Positions 22,209 through 31,575 of a stretch of 64,000 bases of DNA are shown in pieces. The notes under the pieces were generated by a model that searched no databases, had not been told where the DNA came from, and saw only the letters and a program-made list of their open reading frames with translations. Position 1 is the stretch's first letter; every line of letters begins with the position of its first letter. Where the stretch lies: positions 18,506 through 82,505 of IMG/VR virus record IMGVR_UViG_3300035671_000001; one strand, given 5' to 3'. This DNA comes from a virus. Both the position numbers and the translations under genes were made by a program.

Positions 22209-22269
22209 GACAGATAGCACGAATTGACGTGCTTCAAACTATCGGGGCGACTGTAAGCGCCCGCCTGTC
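22209..22269 (+). other. Compact three-stem RNA-like element
   Basis: The outer arms GACAG (22209-22213) and CTGTC (22265-22269) enclose two hairpins. One is GATAGCACG with CGTGC and CTATC (22213-22243); the other is GGGCG/CGCCC (22245-22262). This makes a small three-way junction 30 nt before the next start codon. A translational control element is possible. Confidence 0.4.
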
Positions 22270-22302
22270 TTGGTGATCAACAAAGAGGAGAAAGACGGAG
22301 TA

Positions 22303-22458
22303 ATGCCCGAAGAGACTCAGCTCGATCGTATCGAGGCGCTGTTGCGTCAGCTACTTGCGGCGCTGATCAAGATGAACATGCGCCTCGACGTTGTGTGCGG
22401 GCACGAGCTGAAGGAGCCCGAACAGCAGCTCCGCTTCTTCGGCGAGGTCCCGCTTTAG
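22303..22458 (+). CDS. Small helical protein
   Basis: 51 aa from the ATG at 22303, with GGAG at 22297-22300 and a stronger AGAGGAGAAAG further upstream. It is a single coiled-coil-like helix (RIEALLRQLLAALIKMNMRL) with an acidic tail. A GTG at 22270 would extend it. Function unknown. Confidence 0.55.
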   Translation: MPEETQLDRIEALLRQLLAALIKMNMRLDVVCGHELKEPEQQLRFFGEVPL

Positions 22459-22530
22459 AAAGACATGAGAGCACGTGCGGGGACCTTCGGGGGAGGCGGG
22501 GACACATGCTCTCACGATCAAGCCGAGCTG

Positions 22531-22674
22531 TTACCGCTGTGGCGGTTGCTGCGGCTGATTGGGTGGTCTCGGTGCTCCGCCCGGAGGCGGCTTCTGTTCG
22601 GGTTGCGGGTTCTGCGTCGGGTTCGGGTTCTGCACCGGATCGTTCGGATTCGGATCAATTGGATTGTTGGGCAT
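22531..22674 (-). CDS. Proline/asparagine-rich small protein on the minus strand
   Basis: 47 aa, reading from 22674 to the TAA at 22531. The ATG has a ribosome-binding site (AACGGAG) at a good distance. The composition is extreme: NPIDPNPNDP, QNPNPTQNPQ, PPPGGAPRPPNQPQQPPQ. The complementary + frames give Phe/Cys/Gly-rich sequence that is less protein-like. It is the only minus-strand gene I can support. Low complexity keeps confidence moderate. Confidence 0.45.
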   Translation of the reverse strand: MPNNPIDPNPNDPVQNPNPTQNPQPEQKPPPGGAPRPPNQPQQPPQR

Positions 22675-22765
22675 TTCGCTCCGTTACCTGTTCTTGACCC
22701 ACCTGCCGCACAACAACACCGCGACAAGCTACTTCGTTCCTTGAGGGAAATGATGGGCGCTTAAG

Positions 22766-24964
22766 ATGGCGATGCAGTTCAGCACATGGATGACGCGTTG
22801 GGACCCGAACGAGTACACCTTGTTCCGGCATCGCCTGCGCGGCGTGCAGTTCATCGGCCCCGACGTCATGCGGCGCTGGGACGTCACGCTGGCGACGAAC
22901 AGCATCGACCTCAACGATCCGATTATTCCTGCCTTCAAGGACGCGCTGATCAAGGAGGGCATCCTCCTGCCCGCGCGCGCGGAGTTGATCTTCGCGGCGG
23001 AGACAGGAGGCGAGCCTCCAGCCGAAGGGCAAGGGCCGCAAGGTCCGGCGGGACCGCCCGGCGCGACTGGGCCAGCGGGGCCAGCAGGGCCAGCAGGGCC
23101 AGCAGGGCCAGCGGGTCCACCGGGCAGCGGAGCTGGTGGTGGAATCGAAGAGGCGCCGATCGACGGCCAGCTCTACGGCCGCAAGGATGCGGCGTGGTCG
23201 CAGGTCACTGGAACGGGCGGACAGCCGGGGCCGGCAGGGCCTCCGGGACCGGCAGGCGCGGACGGCAAGGACGGCAAGGACGGTAAGGACGGCAAAGACG
23301 GTGCGCAGGGGCCGCAAGGTGATCAGGGTCCGCAGGGCACGCAGGGACCGGCAGGACCGGCCGGGGCCGAGGGCGTGCAGGGTCCGGCAGGTCAAGGTGG
23401 CGTGCAGGGCGTGCAGGGTGAGCCGGGACCGCAGGGATCGCCTGGGCTGAATGGTGCGCCGGGGTTGCCGGGATCACCGGGTGCGCAAGGCCCGACGGGC
23501 GCGGACGGCGCGCCAGGAGTTGGACTGCCGGGCGCGGCAGGGCCGCAAGGTTTACAGGGACCGGCGGGCGTGGACGGTGCGCAGGGTCCGGCTGGTCCCG
23601 AGGGCGCGGTCGGCCCGCAGGGCGTCGCGGGCGGAGTTGGTCCGCAGGGAATCCAAGGACCCGGAGGCCCGCAAGGCGTGCAAGGCGAGCCGGGGTCGAT
23701 CGGCCCCGCCGGCGCGCAGGGTGCGCAGGGCATGCAGGGGCCGTCCGGTGACACTGTCACGATCATCGGCAGCTTCAGTAACAAAGCGATCGCTGATCTA
23801 CCGCCGTCAGGCTACGTGCCTGCGGATTGGGATTCGCCCGGCGTGCCGCCTCTGGGCAACCAGATGGCGAACGGCCAGGGCTTGTTGCACACGCCGACGC
23901 AAACGGTTTGCTTGTGGGTTGGTCCAACGCTCACGCCCTCGGGTTGGGTCGAGCTGGGGAATGTGCAAGGTCCGATTGGGCCGACTGGTGCGGCGGGGCC
24001 AGCAGGCGCGCAAGGTCCACAAGGTGTGCAAGGTCCGCCGGGAGCTGATGCTGCGCCGGGTCCAACGGGAGCAACCGGCGCGGCTGGTCCACAAGGGCCG
24101 CAAGGTGATCCGGGTGCGCAGGGTATTCAGGGCATACCGGGATCACCGGGCGCTGCCGGAGCGCAGGGCGCGCAAGGCCCGCAAGGCATCGCTGGTCCGC
24201 AGGGCGCCAAGGGCGATCCTGGAACGCCGGGCCTGACTGGCGCGCAGGGTCCGAAGGGCGATACCGGTGCGCAGGGAACGCCGGGATCGACGGGCGCGCA
24301 GGGTCCGGCCGGAACGCAAGGCGTGCAAGGCGTGCAGGGCGTGCCGGGTCCGACTGCGGTGTCGGCGAATGCAGGCAACACCGCGACGCTCGGCACCGAC
24401 AATCTGATCTATGTGCCGACGCTGCCTCCGGCCTCTAACGCTACGCCGACGATGGACGGCACGGCGACGGTTGGTGTTGCGACGGCCTGGGCGCGCGGCG
24501 ACCATGTGCATCCGAGCGACACCTCGCGCATGGCGAAGGTCGGTACGACAGCCGTTGGCAACGCGGCGGCCGGCGAGATCGGCGAGGTGCTCTCGACCAG
24601 CGTCACCACCGGCGTCACGCTGGCCAGCGGCACGGCGGCGAACGTCGGGACGCTGAGCCTGACCCCGGGCGACTGGGACGTGAGCGCGCAGCTCGTGTTC
24701 AACCCCGGCACCAACCTCACCATCATGGCGGCGGCGATCTCGCTGACCTCGGCGACACTGCCAACAGCAGCGCAGCTCGCAGCGGGCACCGGGGCGATGC
24801 AGCAGTTGCGCGCATCGTTCGCGGCCTCGGCGGCCGAGATGCTGCAGAGCGGGTCGTGCCGCGTGAACGTCAGCACGACCACGACCGTCTACATGGTGGC
24901 GATGGTGACCGGCACGGGGACGTGGACGGGGACCGGCTTCATCAGTGCGCGCAGGCGGCGCTGA
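22766..24964 (+). CDS. Collagen-like tail/structural protein
   Basis: 732 aa. Residues 1-75 form a head domain ([20 protein letters not shown]). G-X-Y collagen repeats follow ([20 protein letters not shown]) in two blocks at about 85-330 and 395-530, interrupted by a globular insert ([20 protein letters not shown]...). After [20 protein letters not shown] (a motif common in phage fibres) comes a C-terminal beta-rich domain that ends in Arg. Trimeric collagen helices in phages usually make rigid fibres or whiskers. It sits between the large terminase and the lysin. Confidence 0.85.
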   Translation: MAMQFSTWMTRWDPNEYTLFRHRLRGVQFIGPDVMRRWDVTLATNSIDLNDPIIPAFKDALIKEGILLPARAELIFAAETGGEPPAEGQGPQGPAGPPGATGPAGPAGPAGPAGPAGPPGSGAGGGIEEAPIDGQLYGRKDAAWSQVTGTGGQPGPAGPPGPAGADGKDGKDGKDGKDGAQGPQGDQGPQGTQGPAGPAGAEGVQGPAGQGGVQGVQGEPGPQGSPGLNGAPGLPGSPGAQGPTGADGAPGVGLPGAAGPQGLQGPAGVDGAQGPAGPEGAVGPQGVAGGVGPQGIQGPGGPQGVQGEPGSIGPAGAQGAQGMQGPSGDTVTIIGSFSNKAIADLPPSGYVPADWDSPGVPPLGNQMANGQGLLHTPTQTVCLWVGPTLTPSGWVELGNVQGPIGPTGAAGPAGAQGPQGVQGPPGADAAPGPTGATGAAGPQGPQGDPGAQGIQGIPGSPGAAGAQGAQGPQGIAGPQGAKGDPGTPGLTGAQGPKGDTGAQGTPGSTGAQGPAGTQGVQGVQGVPGPTAVSANAGNTATLGTDNLIYVPTLPPASNATPTMDGTATVGVATAWARGDHVHPSDTSRMAKVGTTAVGNAAAGEIGEVLSTSVTTGVTLASGTAANVGTLSLTPGDWDVSAQLVFNPGTNLTIMAAAISLTSATLPTAAQLAAGTGAMQQLRASFAASAAEMLQSGSCRVNVSTTTTVYMVAMVTGTGTWTGTGFISARRRR

Positions 24965-24986
24965 GCAATTTAGAAGGTTCTAAACT

Positions 24987-26573
24987 ATGACACGCCCAAC
25001 AATCCGCAGAGGCGATCAGGGCTCGCTCGTGATTGATGTGCAGAATTGTCTACTGGAGACGGCCGACGTCGACGGCGATTTCGGTGCGCAGACCGAGCAG
25101 GCGGTGCGCGACTATCAGGAGTACGAACACATCAGTGTCGATGGTGTTGTTGGCCCAATGACGTGGGAGCACCTCGACACGGATTATGAGCTGTCGCCAT
25201 ACCCCCCAGCACTGCTACCGCCGCTTGAGCCGGCGACTGCAAAGAAAATCACTGATCTGGCCATGCAGTCGCCGGTCGCGGATTACAATTGGAGCGACAG
25301 AGGCATGTCGCCTCCGGGCTACACCAAGGGCATGGCGCTCGGTTATGCCACGTTGGTGCGTAAGTTGTATGTGGGAGACAGCGCTGCGCTCGACATGGCG
25401 CAGGCCGACACCGGCGATGACGATAAGGATGCGCTCGCTTGGTATGCGGACGTGTACGAAGACCTTGAGATGGACAACGACGAGGACGGGCTGCCGACGT
25501 TGCGCCACTTGTATTGCCTGCTCTGGGGTCTCGGCATGCGCGAGAGCAGCGGGCGCCATTGCGAGGGTCGCGATCAAAGCGCTGAGAACACGAGCAGCAC
25601 GACGGCAGAGGCGGGATTATTTCAGCAGAGCCAAAATTCGAGTTCGTGCTCGACTGAGATCCAGAAGCTACTCGACGAGTACATGTCCAACATTGGCTCC
25701 CAGCAATGCGCGCTTGATGTTTTCAAGGAAGGTGTTGGCTGCTCGTCGAGTGAGTGGGCTTGCTATGGCAGCGATGTTGGCTACGACTTTCAGGACACCT
25801 GCAAGAAGTGCCCACAGTACGCCGTCGAGGCGTGCTTGATCGGGCTGCGCCATTTGCGTCAGCACTGGGGGCCAATCAACGAGCACGCCGCCGAGGTCAA
25901 TCCGTATGTGGACGATCTTTTGATAGAGATCGAGCGCGTTCTTGCTGTATCGCCTGATGTGCCGATCGAGCCTGATGAGCCGGACGATCCGCTGCATCAT
26001 CCTGCGCCGAAGCCGCCCGAGGTGGAAGAAGTGCCGGAGCTGCCCAACCTACGCGCTATTTGCATTTCCAGTGGGCACGGTTTGAAGGTGCGCGGCGCGG
26101 CTGGGCCATCGCCGTGGGGCCTCGACGAGGTTGACGAAGCGAGGCGGGTAGTCTCGCGCGTTGTTGAATTGTTGGAGGAGGCTGGCGGTTCGGTGGTGGA
26201 ATTCCACGACAACACTTCTACCACGCAGAGTCAGAATCTCTCGACCATTACAACGTTCCACAACAAGCAGCAGAGAGACCTGGACGTAAGCATTCATTTC
26301 AACTGCTACGATCAGACGGCGCATGGGGTCGAGGTTCTCTATCTCACGCAGGAGAAACTTGCAGACAAGATTTCGAAAGCGATAGCCGATGCCGCCGGGC
26401 TCACCAACAGAGGTCCGAAGTATCGTGGCGATTTGGCTTTTCTAAACAACACGACCAAGCCGGCGGTGCTAATCGAGACCCTGTTCTGCGACAACCAGGG
26501 GGACACGGACGCGTACCGTTCTGAGTTCAACGCGATCTGCGAAGCGATCGCGAGAAGCATCGCAGTCATCTGA
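24987..26573 (+). CDS. Multi-domain peptidoglycan lysin (PG-binding, lysozyme-like, amidase_3)
   Basis: 528 aa. Residues 1-66 are a peptidoglycan-binding domain type 1 (RRGDQGSLVIDVQNCLLETA, then DGVVGPMTW). Residues about 170-310 have a transglycosylase-like core with MRESSGRH and EAGLFQQSQNSS. After a Pro/Glu linker, residues 351-528 are an N-acetylmuramoyl-L-alanine amidase of the amidase_3 type, with zinc ligands H364 (SSGHG) and H437 (SIHFN) and catalytic E497 (VLIETLF). It should cut both glycan and peptide links. No signal peptide is seen, so it would need a holin or act from the virion. Confidence 0.85.
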   Translation: MTRPTIRRGDQGSLVIDVQNCLLETADVDGDFGAQTEQAVRDYQEYEHISVDGVVGPMTWEHLDTDYELSPYPPALLPPLEPATAKKITDLAMQSPVADYNWSDRGMSPPGYTKGMALGYATLVRKLYVGDSAALDMAQADTGDDDKDALAWYADVYEDLEMDNDEDGLPTLRHLYCLLWGLGMRESSGRHCEGRDQSAENTSSTTAEAGLFQQSQNSSSCSTEIQKLLDEYMSNIGSQQCALDVFKEGVGCSSSEWACYGSDVGYDFQDTCKKCPQYAVEACLIGLRHLRQHWGPINEHAAEVNPYVDDLLIEIERVLAVSPDVPIEPDEPDDPLHHPAPKPPEVEEVPELPNLRAICISSGHGLKVRGAAGPSPWGLDEVDEARRVVSRVVELLEEAGGSVVEFHDNTSTTQSQNLSTITTFHNKQQRDLDVSIHFNCYDQTAHGVEVLYLTQEKLADKISKAIADAAGLTNRGPKYRGDLAFLNNTTKPAVLIETLFCDNQGDTDAYRSEFNAICEAIARSIAVI

Positions 26574-26597
26574 AGCAGCAAACTGGAGGTAAGTGTA

Positions 26598-27287
26598 ATG
26601 AATGGACAACCGTTTCTAGCTTTGATCACTCCCATTAGTGGAGGTGGAGGGCAGCCGCCTCCGTTGCAGCCGGGTTATCCGACGCATCCGTGGGTGCCGC
26701 CTTATGGACCGTCGCATCCGATCGCGCCGGGTGGCCCACCTCCGCAAATCTGGGGACCGATCGGTCCTTACCCGGACGCCGGCTTCCCGGGTCCGCAGCC
26801 CGGTGGCCCGACCTATCCTTCGCACCCGATCTATTATCCGGGCGCGCGCCCAGACCAAGGTCTGCCGGGACAGCAGCCGCGTCCCGACCAGAGCTTGCCG
26901 TGGCCGCAGCCGCATCCGTCGCACCCGATTGCGCCGGGAGGACAGCCGCCGTCACCAAGCCATCCTATCGTCTACCCGCCTTATGTTGACATCGGCTTCC
27001 CTGGACCGCAGCCGCATCCGTCGCACCCGATCGTGCTGCCGCCGATCCAGCCGGGCGGGCCACCGCTCGTTATTTGGGGAGGCCCGTTCCTGCCGCCTTA
27101 CGTTGATATCGGATTCCCTCTTCCACAGCCGCATCCGGAGCATCCGATTGTGATCCCGCCGCTGCCGCCGGAGCCGCCCGGTGAGGCAGTCAAGCCGCCG
27201 CCTCCGGGTGGTGGTTGGGCTTATGCCCCTGGTTATGGCTGGGGCTATTTCCCTGGCACCGGAGGTGTAGCGGGGCCGAAGACCTAG
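26598..27287 (+). CDS. Proline-rich repeat protein
   Basis: 229 aa behind an ideal ribosome-binding site (GGAGGTAA). The body is built from repeats of the type PQPHPSHPIAPGG and PPYVDIGFPGPQPHP, probably an extended polyproline rod. The end is glycine/tyrosine-rich (PGYGWGYFPGTGG). There is no catalytic domain. A structural or linker role is inferred; its neighbours are the lysin and a small membrane protein. Confidence 0.75.
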   Translation: MNGQPFLALITPISGGGGQPPPLQPGYPTHPWVPPYGPSHPIAPGGPPPQIWGPIGPYPDAGFPGPQPGGPTYPSHPIYYPGARPDQGLPGQQPRPDQSLPWPQPHPSHPIAPGGQPPSPSHPIVYPPYVDIGFPGPQPHPSHPIVLPPIQPGGPPLVIWGGPFLPPYVDIGFPLPQPHPEHPIVIPPLPPEPPGEAVKPPPPGGGWAYAPGYGWGYFPGTGGVAGPKT

Positions 27288-27366
27288 TGTAACGGCATGG
27301 ACTTGTGACTTCGGGTGCCAATGCCGTCCCTGACCGTTGAGACCAGTCCGAAGGGGATGGCAACCA

Positions 27367-27726
27367 ATGTCTACGTGGGTCAACCGTAATCCGTTTATCT
27401 TTCTCGGCGGGTTATTGGCTCTGTGGCTCGGCGTTTTCTCGATCAGCTTTTATGCTTCGAGTGTTGGAGCACCGGCGCCTTCGTATCCGGCGCCGTTGCC
27501 ACCGTCACAACACGACGAGCACTTGCTTGCGCTCGATCGCGCTGGCATCGAGGCCGCCTATCGCGAGCAGGTGACGTTGCTGTTTAAGAATTGGATGAAT
27601 GACCCGAGCACACATCAGCCAAATCGCGCACTGACAGGATTACGCAACGCCGCGAAGGCTTACGTCGAGGCCATGGACGGGGCCAATCGTCGGGAAGAGC
27701 AACTGAGGACCAGACAACAGAGATGA
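27367..27726 (+). CDS. Single-span membrane protein
   Basis: 119 aa from the ATG at 27367, with AGGGGATGG upstream. A transmembrane segment lies at about residues 9-30 (FIFLGGLLALWLGVFSISFY), followed by a Pro-rich stalk and a helical domain. The stop overlaps the portal ATG. Position after the lysin makes a holin or spanin-type role possible, but one membrane span and a long soluble part do not decide it. Confidence 0.65.
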   Translation: MSTWVNRNPFIFLGGLLALWLGVFSISFYASSVGAPAPSYPAPLPPSQHDEHLLALDRAGIEAAYREQVTLLFKNWMNDPSTHQPNRALTGLRNAAKAYVEAMDGANRREEQLRTRQQR

Positions 27727-30260
27727 CCGATAGCAACGTCGTGAACATGCCGACCACGGAAGTGCGTTGGTACGACAGCTTCATCAACTTGCTCGCGGGC
27801 CTCGGCGTGATGGGGCGCGATAAGTTCGCGCATCAGCAATACTCATTCTCGTTGATGACGGTGTTGGAGCAGGAGAACGCCTATCGTGGTGATTGGCTCG
27901 CGCGCAAGGCGGTGCAGATTCCGGCTTGGGACATGACCCGCGAGTGGCGCAATTGGCAGGCTGATCCCGATCAGATCAAGCTGCTGGAGGCGATGGAGCG
28001 CAAGCTGTTTCTACAGCAGAGGGTACAAGAAGCACTGATCAAATCACGGCTCTACGGTGGTGCGGTGATGATCATCGGCGTTGATGCCGGTAAGCCAGAG
28101 GAAGAGCTTGACCTTGAAACCGTGACGTTGGACTCGTTGAAGTTCCTGCACGTGGTGTCGAAGAACAATATCGGCGTCGGCCCGATCATCTATGACATTA
28201 CCTCGAAGTATTACGGTCAGCCTGAATATTACGAGGCGCGCACGCAGCCGGTCGGCAAGGACTTCGACCAGAAGGAGAGCCTGTCGAAGAGTTCTGCTTT
28301 CAACAAGGTCAATGTGAAATTACACCCGTCACGCGTGGTCAAGCTCATTGGCGTTGATACGGCCGACCAGCTTATAGCTAACGTGTGGGGCGATAGCGTG
28401 CTGCAGCCGGTCAATGATGCGATCAAGGCTTGCGGCTTGGTCAGCGGTTCGCTCGCCACGCTGTGCTCGGAGCTGAAGATTGACGTCATCAAGATACCCG
28501 AGCTGAAGTCGATCCTGTCGACCGATGTTGGCACGCGCAAGATGTTGGGCCGGTTCGAGGCTGCCAACGTGGCCAAGAGCACGGTCAACACCATCTTGAT
28601 CGATGGCAACGAAGAATGGCAACGCATTCAGGCGTCGCTCGCGGGCGTACCGGAGATCATCGCGACTTATATGCAGGTGGTTTCTGGTGCGGTTGATATA
28701 CCTGCCGGAAGGTTTCTCGGCTTACCGCATAGGGGTTTGAATGTCACGGGAGAGGCCGATTTTCGCAACTACTACGATCGATTAGCCTCGGAGCAGAGCG
28801 TCACGCTGCAGCCAGCGATTAGCGTGCTCGACGAGGTACTGATCCGCTCGGCATTAGGTGATCGGCCGGAAGAGATTTTTTATGAGTGGAATTCGCTCTG
28901 GCAATTGAGCGATGGCGACAAGGCTGACATCGCGCTCAAGAAAGCACAGGCGTACCAAATCGACGTCAACGCTGCGCAGATTCCGCCGGTGGCGCTCGGC
29001 AACGCGCGCGCGAACCAGCTCATAGAGGATGGTTTCTATCCCGGCTTGGAGCAGGCGTTGGAGGACGCGGCGGCCGAGGGCGATACGATTGAGGAGCAAA
29101 ACGTGCCCGCGCCGATGCCGATGATGCAGCCCGGTGTTGATCCCAACACTGGCCAGCCGCTCGATCCGAATGCGCCGCCTCCCAAGGGCGGAAAAGGCGG
29201 TGCGGTGGTGCCGTTCGGCAAGAAGCCCAAGTCGCCGCAGCCCGGTCAGACCGGACAACTTCCCGCTAACGCACGCAAGAGCACAGCGCCCGGCATGAGG
29301 GGGTCCGGTGACAGTGACCCTTTTGATGATGAGGAGGACGCTGGCAACGAGTGTCACGATCCGAAGACAGGCGAGTTCTGTGGCGAGGGCGGTGGCGTTG
29401 GTGCTGGTGCGAGCGAGGGTGGTGCGGCCAAGGGTGAGGCCGGCGGCCATCCAGGCGAGGGTTATTCCAAGAGCGCCTACGTCGACAAGAATGGCGTGAT
29501 CCAAACCACGAAAGTTGAGGATGCGCTGCGCGCGCTATACCAGAACCGCAGAGTCAATTTAGATCAGCCGCGCAAGGTCTCGACGCTGATCAAGCGGCTT
29601 GGTCAAGATGTGATCGCAGCAGTTGAGAAGGGCGATAAGGCGCCTAATCTCAACATGTGCAACGTGTCGGTTTCCGGCACGAACTTGTTTTGTGCTGAGA
29701 GCAAAGGCATTCCGCGCATCAAGATGCCGCAGCTCGACGAGGTGCAGACCAAGGCGCTACTCAAGAGCTTGAAGGACGACGGCTACACGGTCACCAAGGA
29801 GAAGGAAGAGGCATCGCACTTAAAGGCGACGCAGGACGAGCTGTCGGGTGTCAAGGTGTGGCAGCAAGTGCAGAAGGCTAAGCTCGATCCCAAGCGGTTG
29901 GACAAGCGGCTAGTGGTGTCGAAGGACGGTTATATCTTGGACGGCCATCATCACTGGGCGGCTAAGATTGGGATCGACGCCAAGGACAACAAGCTCACCG
30001 GTAAGATGCGGATCTCGCGGGTGAACATCAGCATCACGGATTTGCTGCAGCGGGCCAAGGCGTTCTCCGGGCCGGCCAAGTCGGCGACGCAAGAGGTGAA
30101 GATTTATTTCAAGAAGAAGAAGGACGGCGCTCCCGAAGTCAGTGACGGCATCTTCGATCTTGATGATCACTTCGATCGACTAGGCGATTTCCATTTTGAT
30201 GCAGCATCGGCGGCCGAGGAGGACGCCGATCTCGCTCCCTTTCGACTTCGAGCCCGCTGA
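27723..30260 (+). CDS. Portal protein (DUF1073 type) with ParB-like C-terminal extension
   Basis: 845 aa. Residues 15-400 match the DUF1073 portal family (YDSFINLLAGLGVMGRDKFA; WLARKAVQIPAWDMTREWRN; SRLYGGAVMIIGVD). The dodecameric portal is the DNA gate that docks the terminase. A Pro/Gly linker leads to NECHDPKTGEFCGEGGG (about 541-557) and then an extra domain with KRLVVSKDGYILDGHHHWAA (about 728-747), a ParB/sulfiredoxin-like DGHHHWAA signature. Such extensions are not needed for a portal and may be an enzyme injected or carried in the capsid. The 3' end overlaps the next gene by about 60 nt. Confidence 0.9.
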   Translation: MTDSNVVNMPTTEVRWYDSFINLLAGLGVMGRDKFAHQQYSFSLMTVLEQENAYRGDWLARKAVQIPAWDMTREWRNWQADPDQIKLLEAMERKLFLQQRVQEALIKSRLYGGAVMIIGVDAGKPEEELDLETVTLDSLKFLHVVSKNNIGVGPIIYDITSKYYGQPEYYEARTQPVGKDFDQKESLSKSSAFNKVNVKLHPSRVVKLIGVDTADQLIANVWGDSVLQPVNDAIKACGLVSGSLATLCSELKIDVIKIPELKSILSTDVGTRKMLGRFEAANVAKSTVNTILIDGNEEWQRIQASLAGVPEIIATYMQVVSGAVDIPAGRFLGLPHRGLNVTGEADFRNYYDRLASEQSVTLQPAISVLDEVLIRSALGDRPEEIFYEWNSLWQLSDGDKADIALKKAQAYQIDVNAAQIPPVALGNARANQLIEDGFYPGLEQALEDAAAEGDTIEEQNVPAPMPMMQPGVDPNTGQPLDPNAPPPKGGKGGAVVPFGKKPKSPQPGQTGQLPANARKSTAPGMRGSGDSDPFDDEEDAGNECHDPKTGEFCGEGGGVGAGASEGGAAKGEAGGHPGEGYSKSAYVDKNGVIQTTKVEDALRALYQNRRVNLDQPRKVSTLIKRLGQDVIAAVEKGDKAPNLNMCNVSVSGTNLFCAESKGIPRIKMPQLDEVQTKALLKSLKDDGYTVTKEKEEASHLKATQDELSGVKVWQQVQKAKLDPKRLDKRLVVSKDGYILDGHHHWAAKIGIDAKDNKLTGKMRISRVNISITDLLQRAKAFSGPAKSATQEVKIYFKKKKDGAPEVSDGIFDLDDHFDRLGDFHFDAASAAEEDADLAPFRLRAR

Positions 30261-31575
30261 CTTCAATCCCAGTCACGATCCGCATAGCGGTGAGTTCACT
30301 AGCGAAGGCGGTGGCAGTGGCGGCGGTGCTGCTGTCGAGCATGGCATGCATGAGGCGTCGGCACGGGCGTTTGTCGAGTCGCGCGATGTGTCAACTCGTC
30401 AGCAGTTTCTGTCCCCACATCCGGCTGAGGAGATGGGCGGGCATACGATGCTCACCAACAAGGATGGCACAGTCGGTGTCTCAGTTGATCCGCACGGCGA
30501 TATTCAGAATGTTTTCAACAATGGCGGCCCGAAAGGCGGCGCTGCGAAGGCGATGGTGGCTGCGATCGAGCACGGCGGAAAGACGTTGGATTGTTACGAC
30601 GGCTTCTTGCCGAGCTACTACCACCAGTTCGGATTTCAAGAAGATCAGCGGATGAAATTTAATCGCGACTTTGCTCCGAAAAACTGGGATTATGCCAAGC
30701 ACAACGAACCTGACATCGTATTCATGTCGTGGCGTGGATACGGTGCAGGTGGCGCCAAGGGTGCGCTGACACAAGTGGCCAATCGCAAGGACTGGTCGAA
30801 GCCAACAAGGGCAACAAAATATGGTGACAACTGGGATGCCGCCAAAGCCGCCAGCAGAACAGCAGCGCACAGCGGAAGAGCAAGAGATCATCGACTTGCT
30901 GACGACAACTACTGGGCACGAATTGAGCGAGCAGGAGATCGAATTGGCGTTGGAGCAGGCGCGCGCTCTGGGCGAACTTTAATTGACGAGAACGAATGCC
31001 ACGATCCAGGTAGCGGGGAGTTTTGCAGCACGGGTGGTGGTGGCGCGAGCACCGAAGTCGATCCGGCCAAGCCCATCGATCCCGGCACCAGCGATGTCAT
31101 TAGTCCGAACGAAAAGAAGTCCCTCGACAAGTATCAGAGCAAGAATGGGTTCAAGAAGTTCAACAAGCCGTTGCGCGAGGGGGCTGCTCCTAGTGCGGAC
31201 GCCAACAACCTGAGCAGCGCGATTGCTAAGCACAGTCTAGCGAAGGATGTGACGGTGTACCGTGGGATGGGCAACACCGTGTCGGCCCAGCTCGCGACCG
31301 CGTGGGACAACAAGAAGTCGGGCGAGTCGGTCACGTTCACGGAGAAGGGTTTCCTCAGCACGTCGCGAAGCAGAGGGGCAGCCGCGACGTTTAGCAACCA
31401 ACTGCTCGAACTCAAGGTCCCGAAGGGGTACAGGGCGCTGCCGATGGCGCGAGCGAAAGGTATGGGTGGTGAAGCAGAAATCCTGCTCGATCGGAATACC
31501 AAGTTCAAGGTGATCGGCGTCGGCCCTGGTGTCACGAAGGGCAGTAGGCTTTTTAGGGTGGAGCTGGTGCAATGA
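30199..31575 (+). CDS. Two-module protein with C-terminal ADP-ribosyltransferase-like domain
   Basis: 458 aa from the ATG at 30199 (a TTG sits one codon earlier). Module 1 begins with NPSHDPHSGEFTSEGGGSGG and a domain with LDCYDGFLPSYYHQFGFQ (possibly an acetyltransferase-like fold, low certainty). Module 2 begins with NECHDPGSGEFCSTGGGG and ends in an ADP-ribosyltransferase-like domain with the R-S-E triad: VYRGMG (Arg about residue 355), FLSTSRS (about 384-390) and GEAEILL (ExE, about 423-429). Arginine-modifying toxins and phage-encoded ARTs share this set. Between the modules (about residues 213-262) the composition is poor and another frame looks coding, so a frameshift is possible. Confidence 0.75.
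   Translation: MQHRRPRRTPISLPFDFEPADFNPSHDPHSGEFTSEGGGSGGGAAVEHGMHEASARAFVESRDVSTRQQFLSPHPAEEMGGHTMLTNKDGTVGVSVDPHGDIQNVFNNGGPKGGAAKAMVAAIEHGGKTLDCYDGFLPSYYHQFGFQEDQRMKFNRDFAPKNWDYAKHNEPDIVFMSWRGYGAGGAKGALTQVANRKDWSKPTRATKYGDNWDAAKAASRTAAHSGRARDHRLADDNYWARIERAGDRIGVGAGARSGRTLIDENECHDPGSGEFCSTGGGGASTEVDPAKPIDPGTSDVISPNEKKSLDKYQSKNGFKKFNKPLREGAAPSADANNLSSAIAKHSLAKDVTVYRGMGNTVSAQLATAWDNKKSGESVTFTEKGFLSTSRSRGAAATFSNQLLELKVPKGYRALPMARAKGMGGEAEILLDRNTKFKVIGVGPGVTKGSRLFRVELVQ
30836..30982 (+). CDS. Nested ORF in the +1 frame (possible frameshift segment)
   Basis: 48 aa. The sequence PPKPPAEQQRTAEEQEIIDL, later GHELSEQEIELALEQARALG, is more protein-like than the overlapping frame, with good codon composition and a GGTGA before the ATG. 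It may be a real nested gene or may mark a sequence error or a programmed frameshift in the surrounding gene. Confidence 0.35.
   Translation: MPPKPPAEQQRTAEEQEIIDLLTTTTGHELSEQEIELALEQARALGEL

Noticed and set aside
22655-23784. Minus-strand ORFs antisense to the collagen-like gene
   Set aside because: Their Pro/Cys-rich and Arg/Pro-rich repeats are the direct complement of the Gly-X-Y coding repeats.
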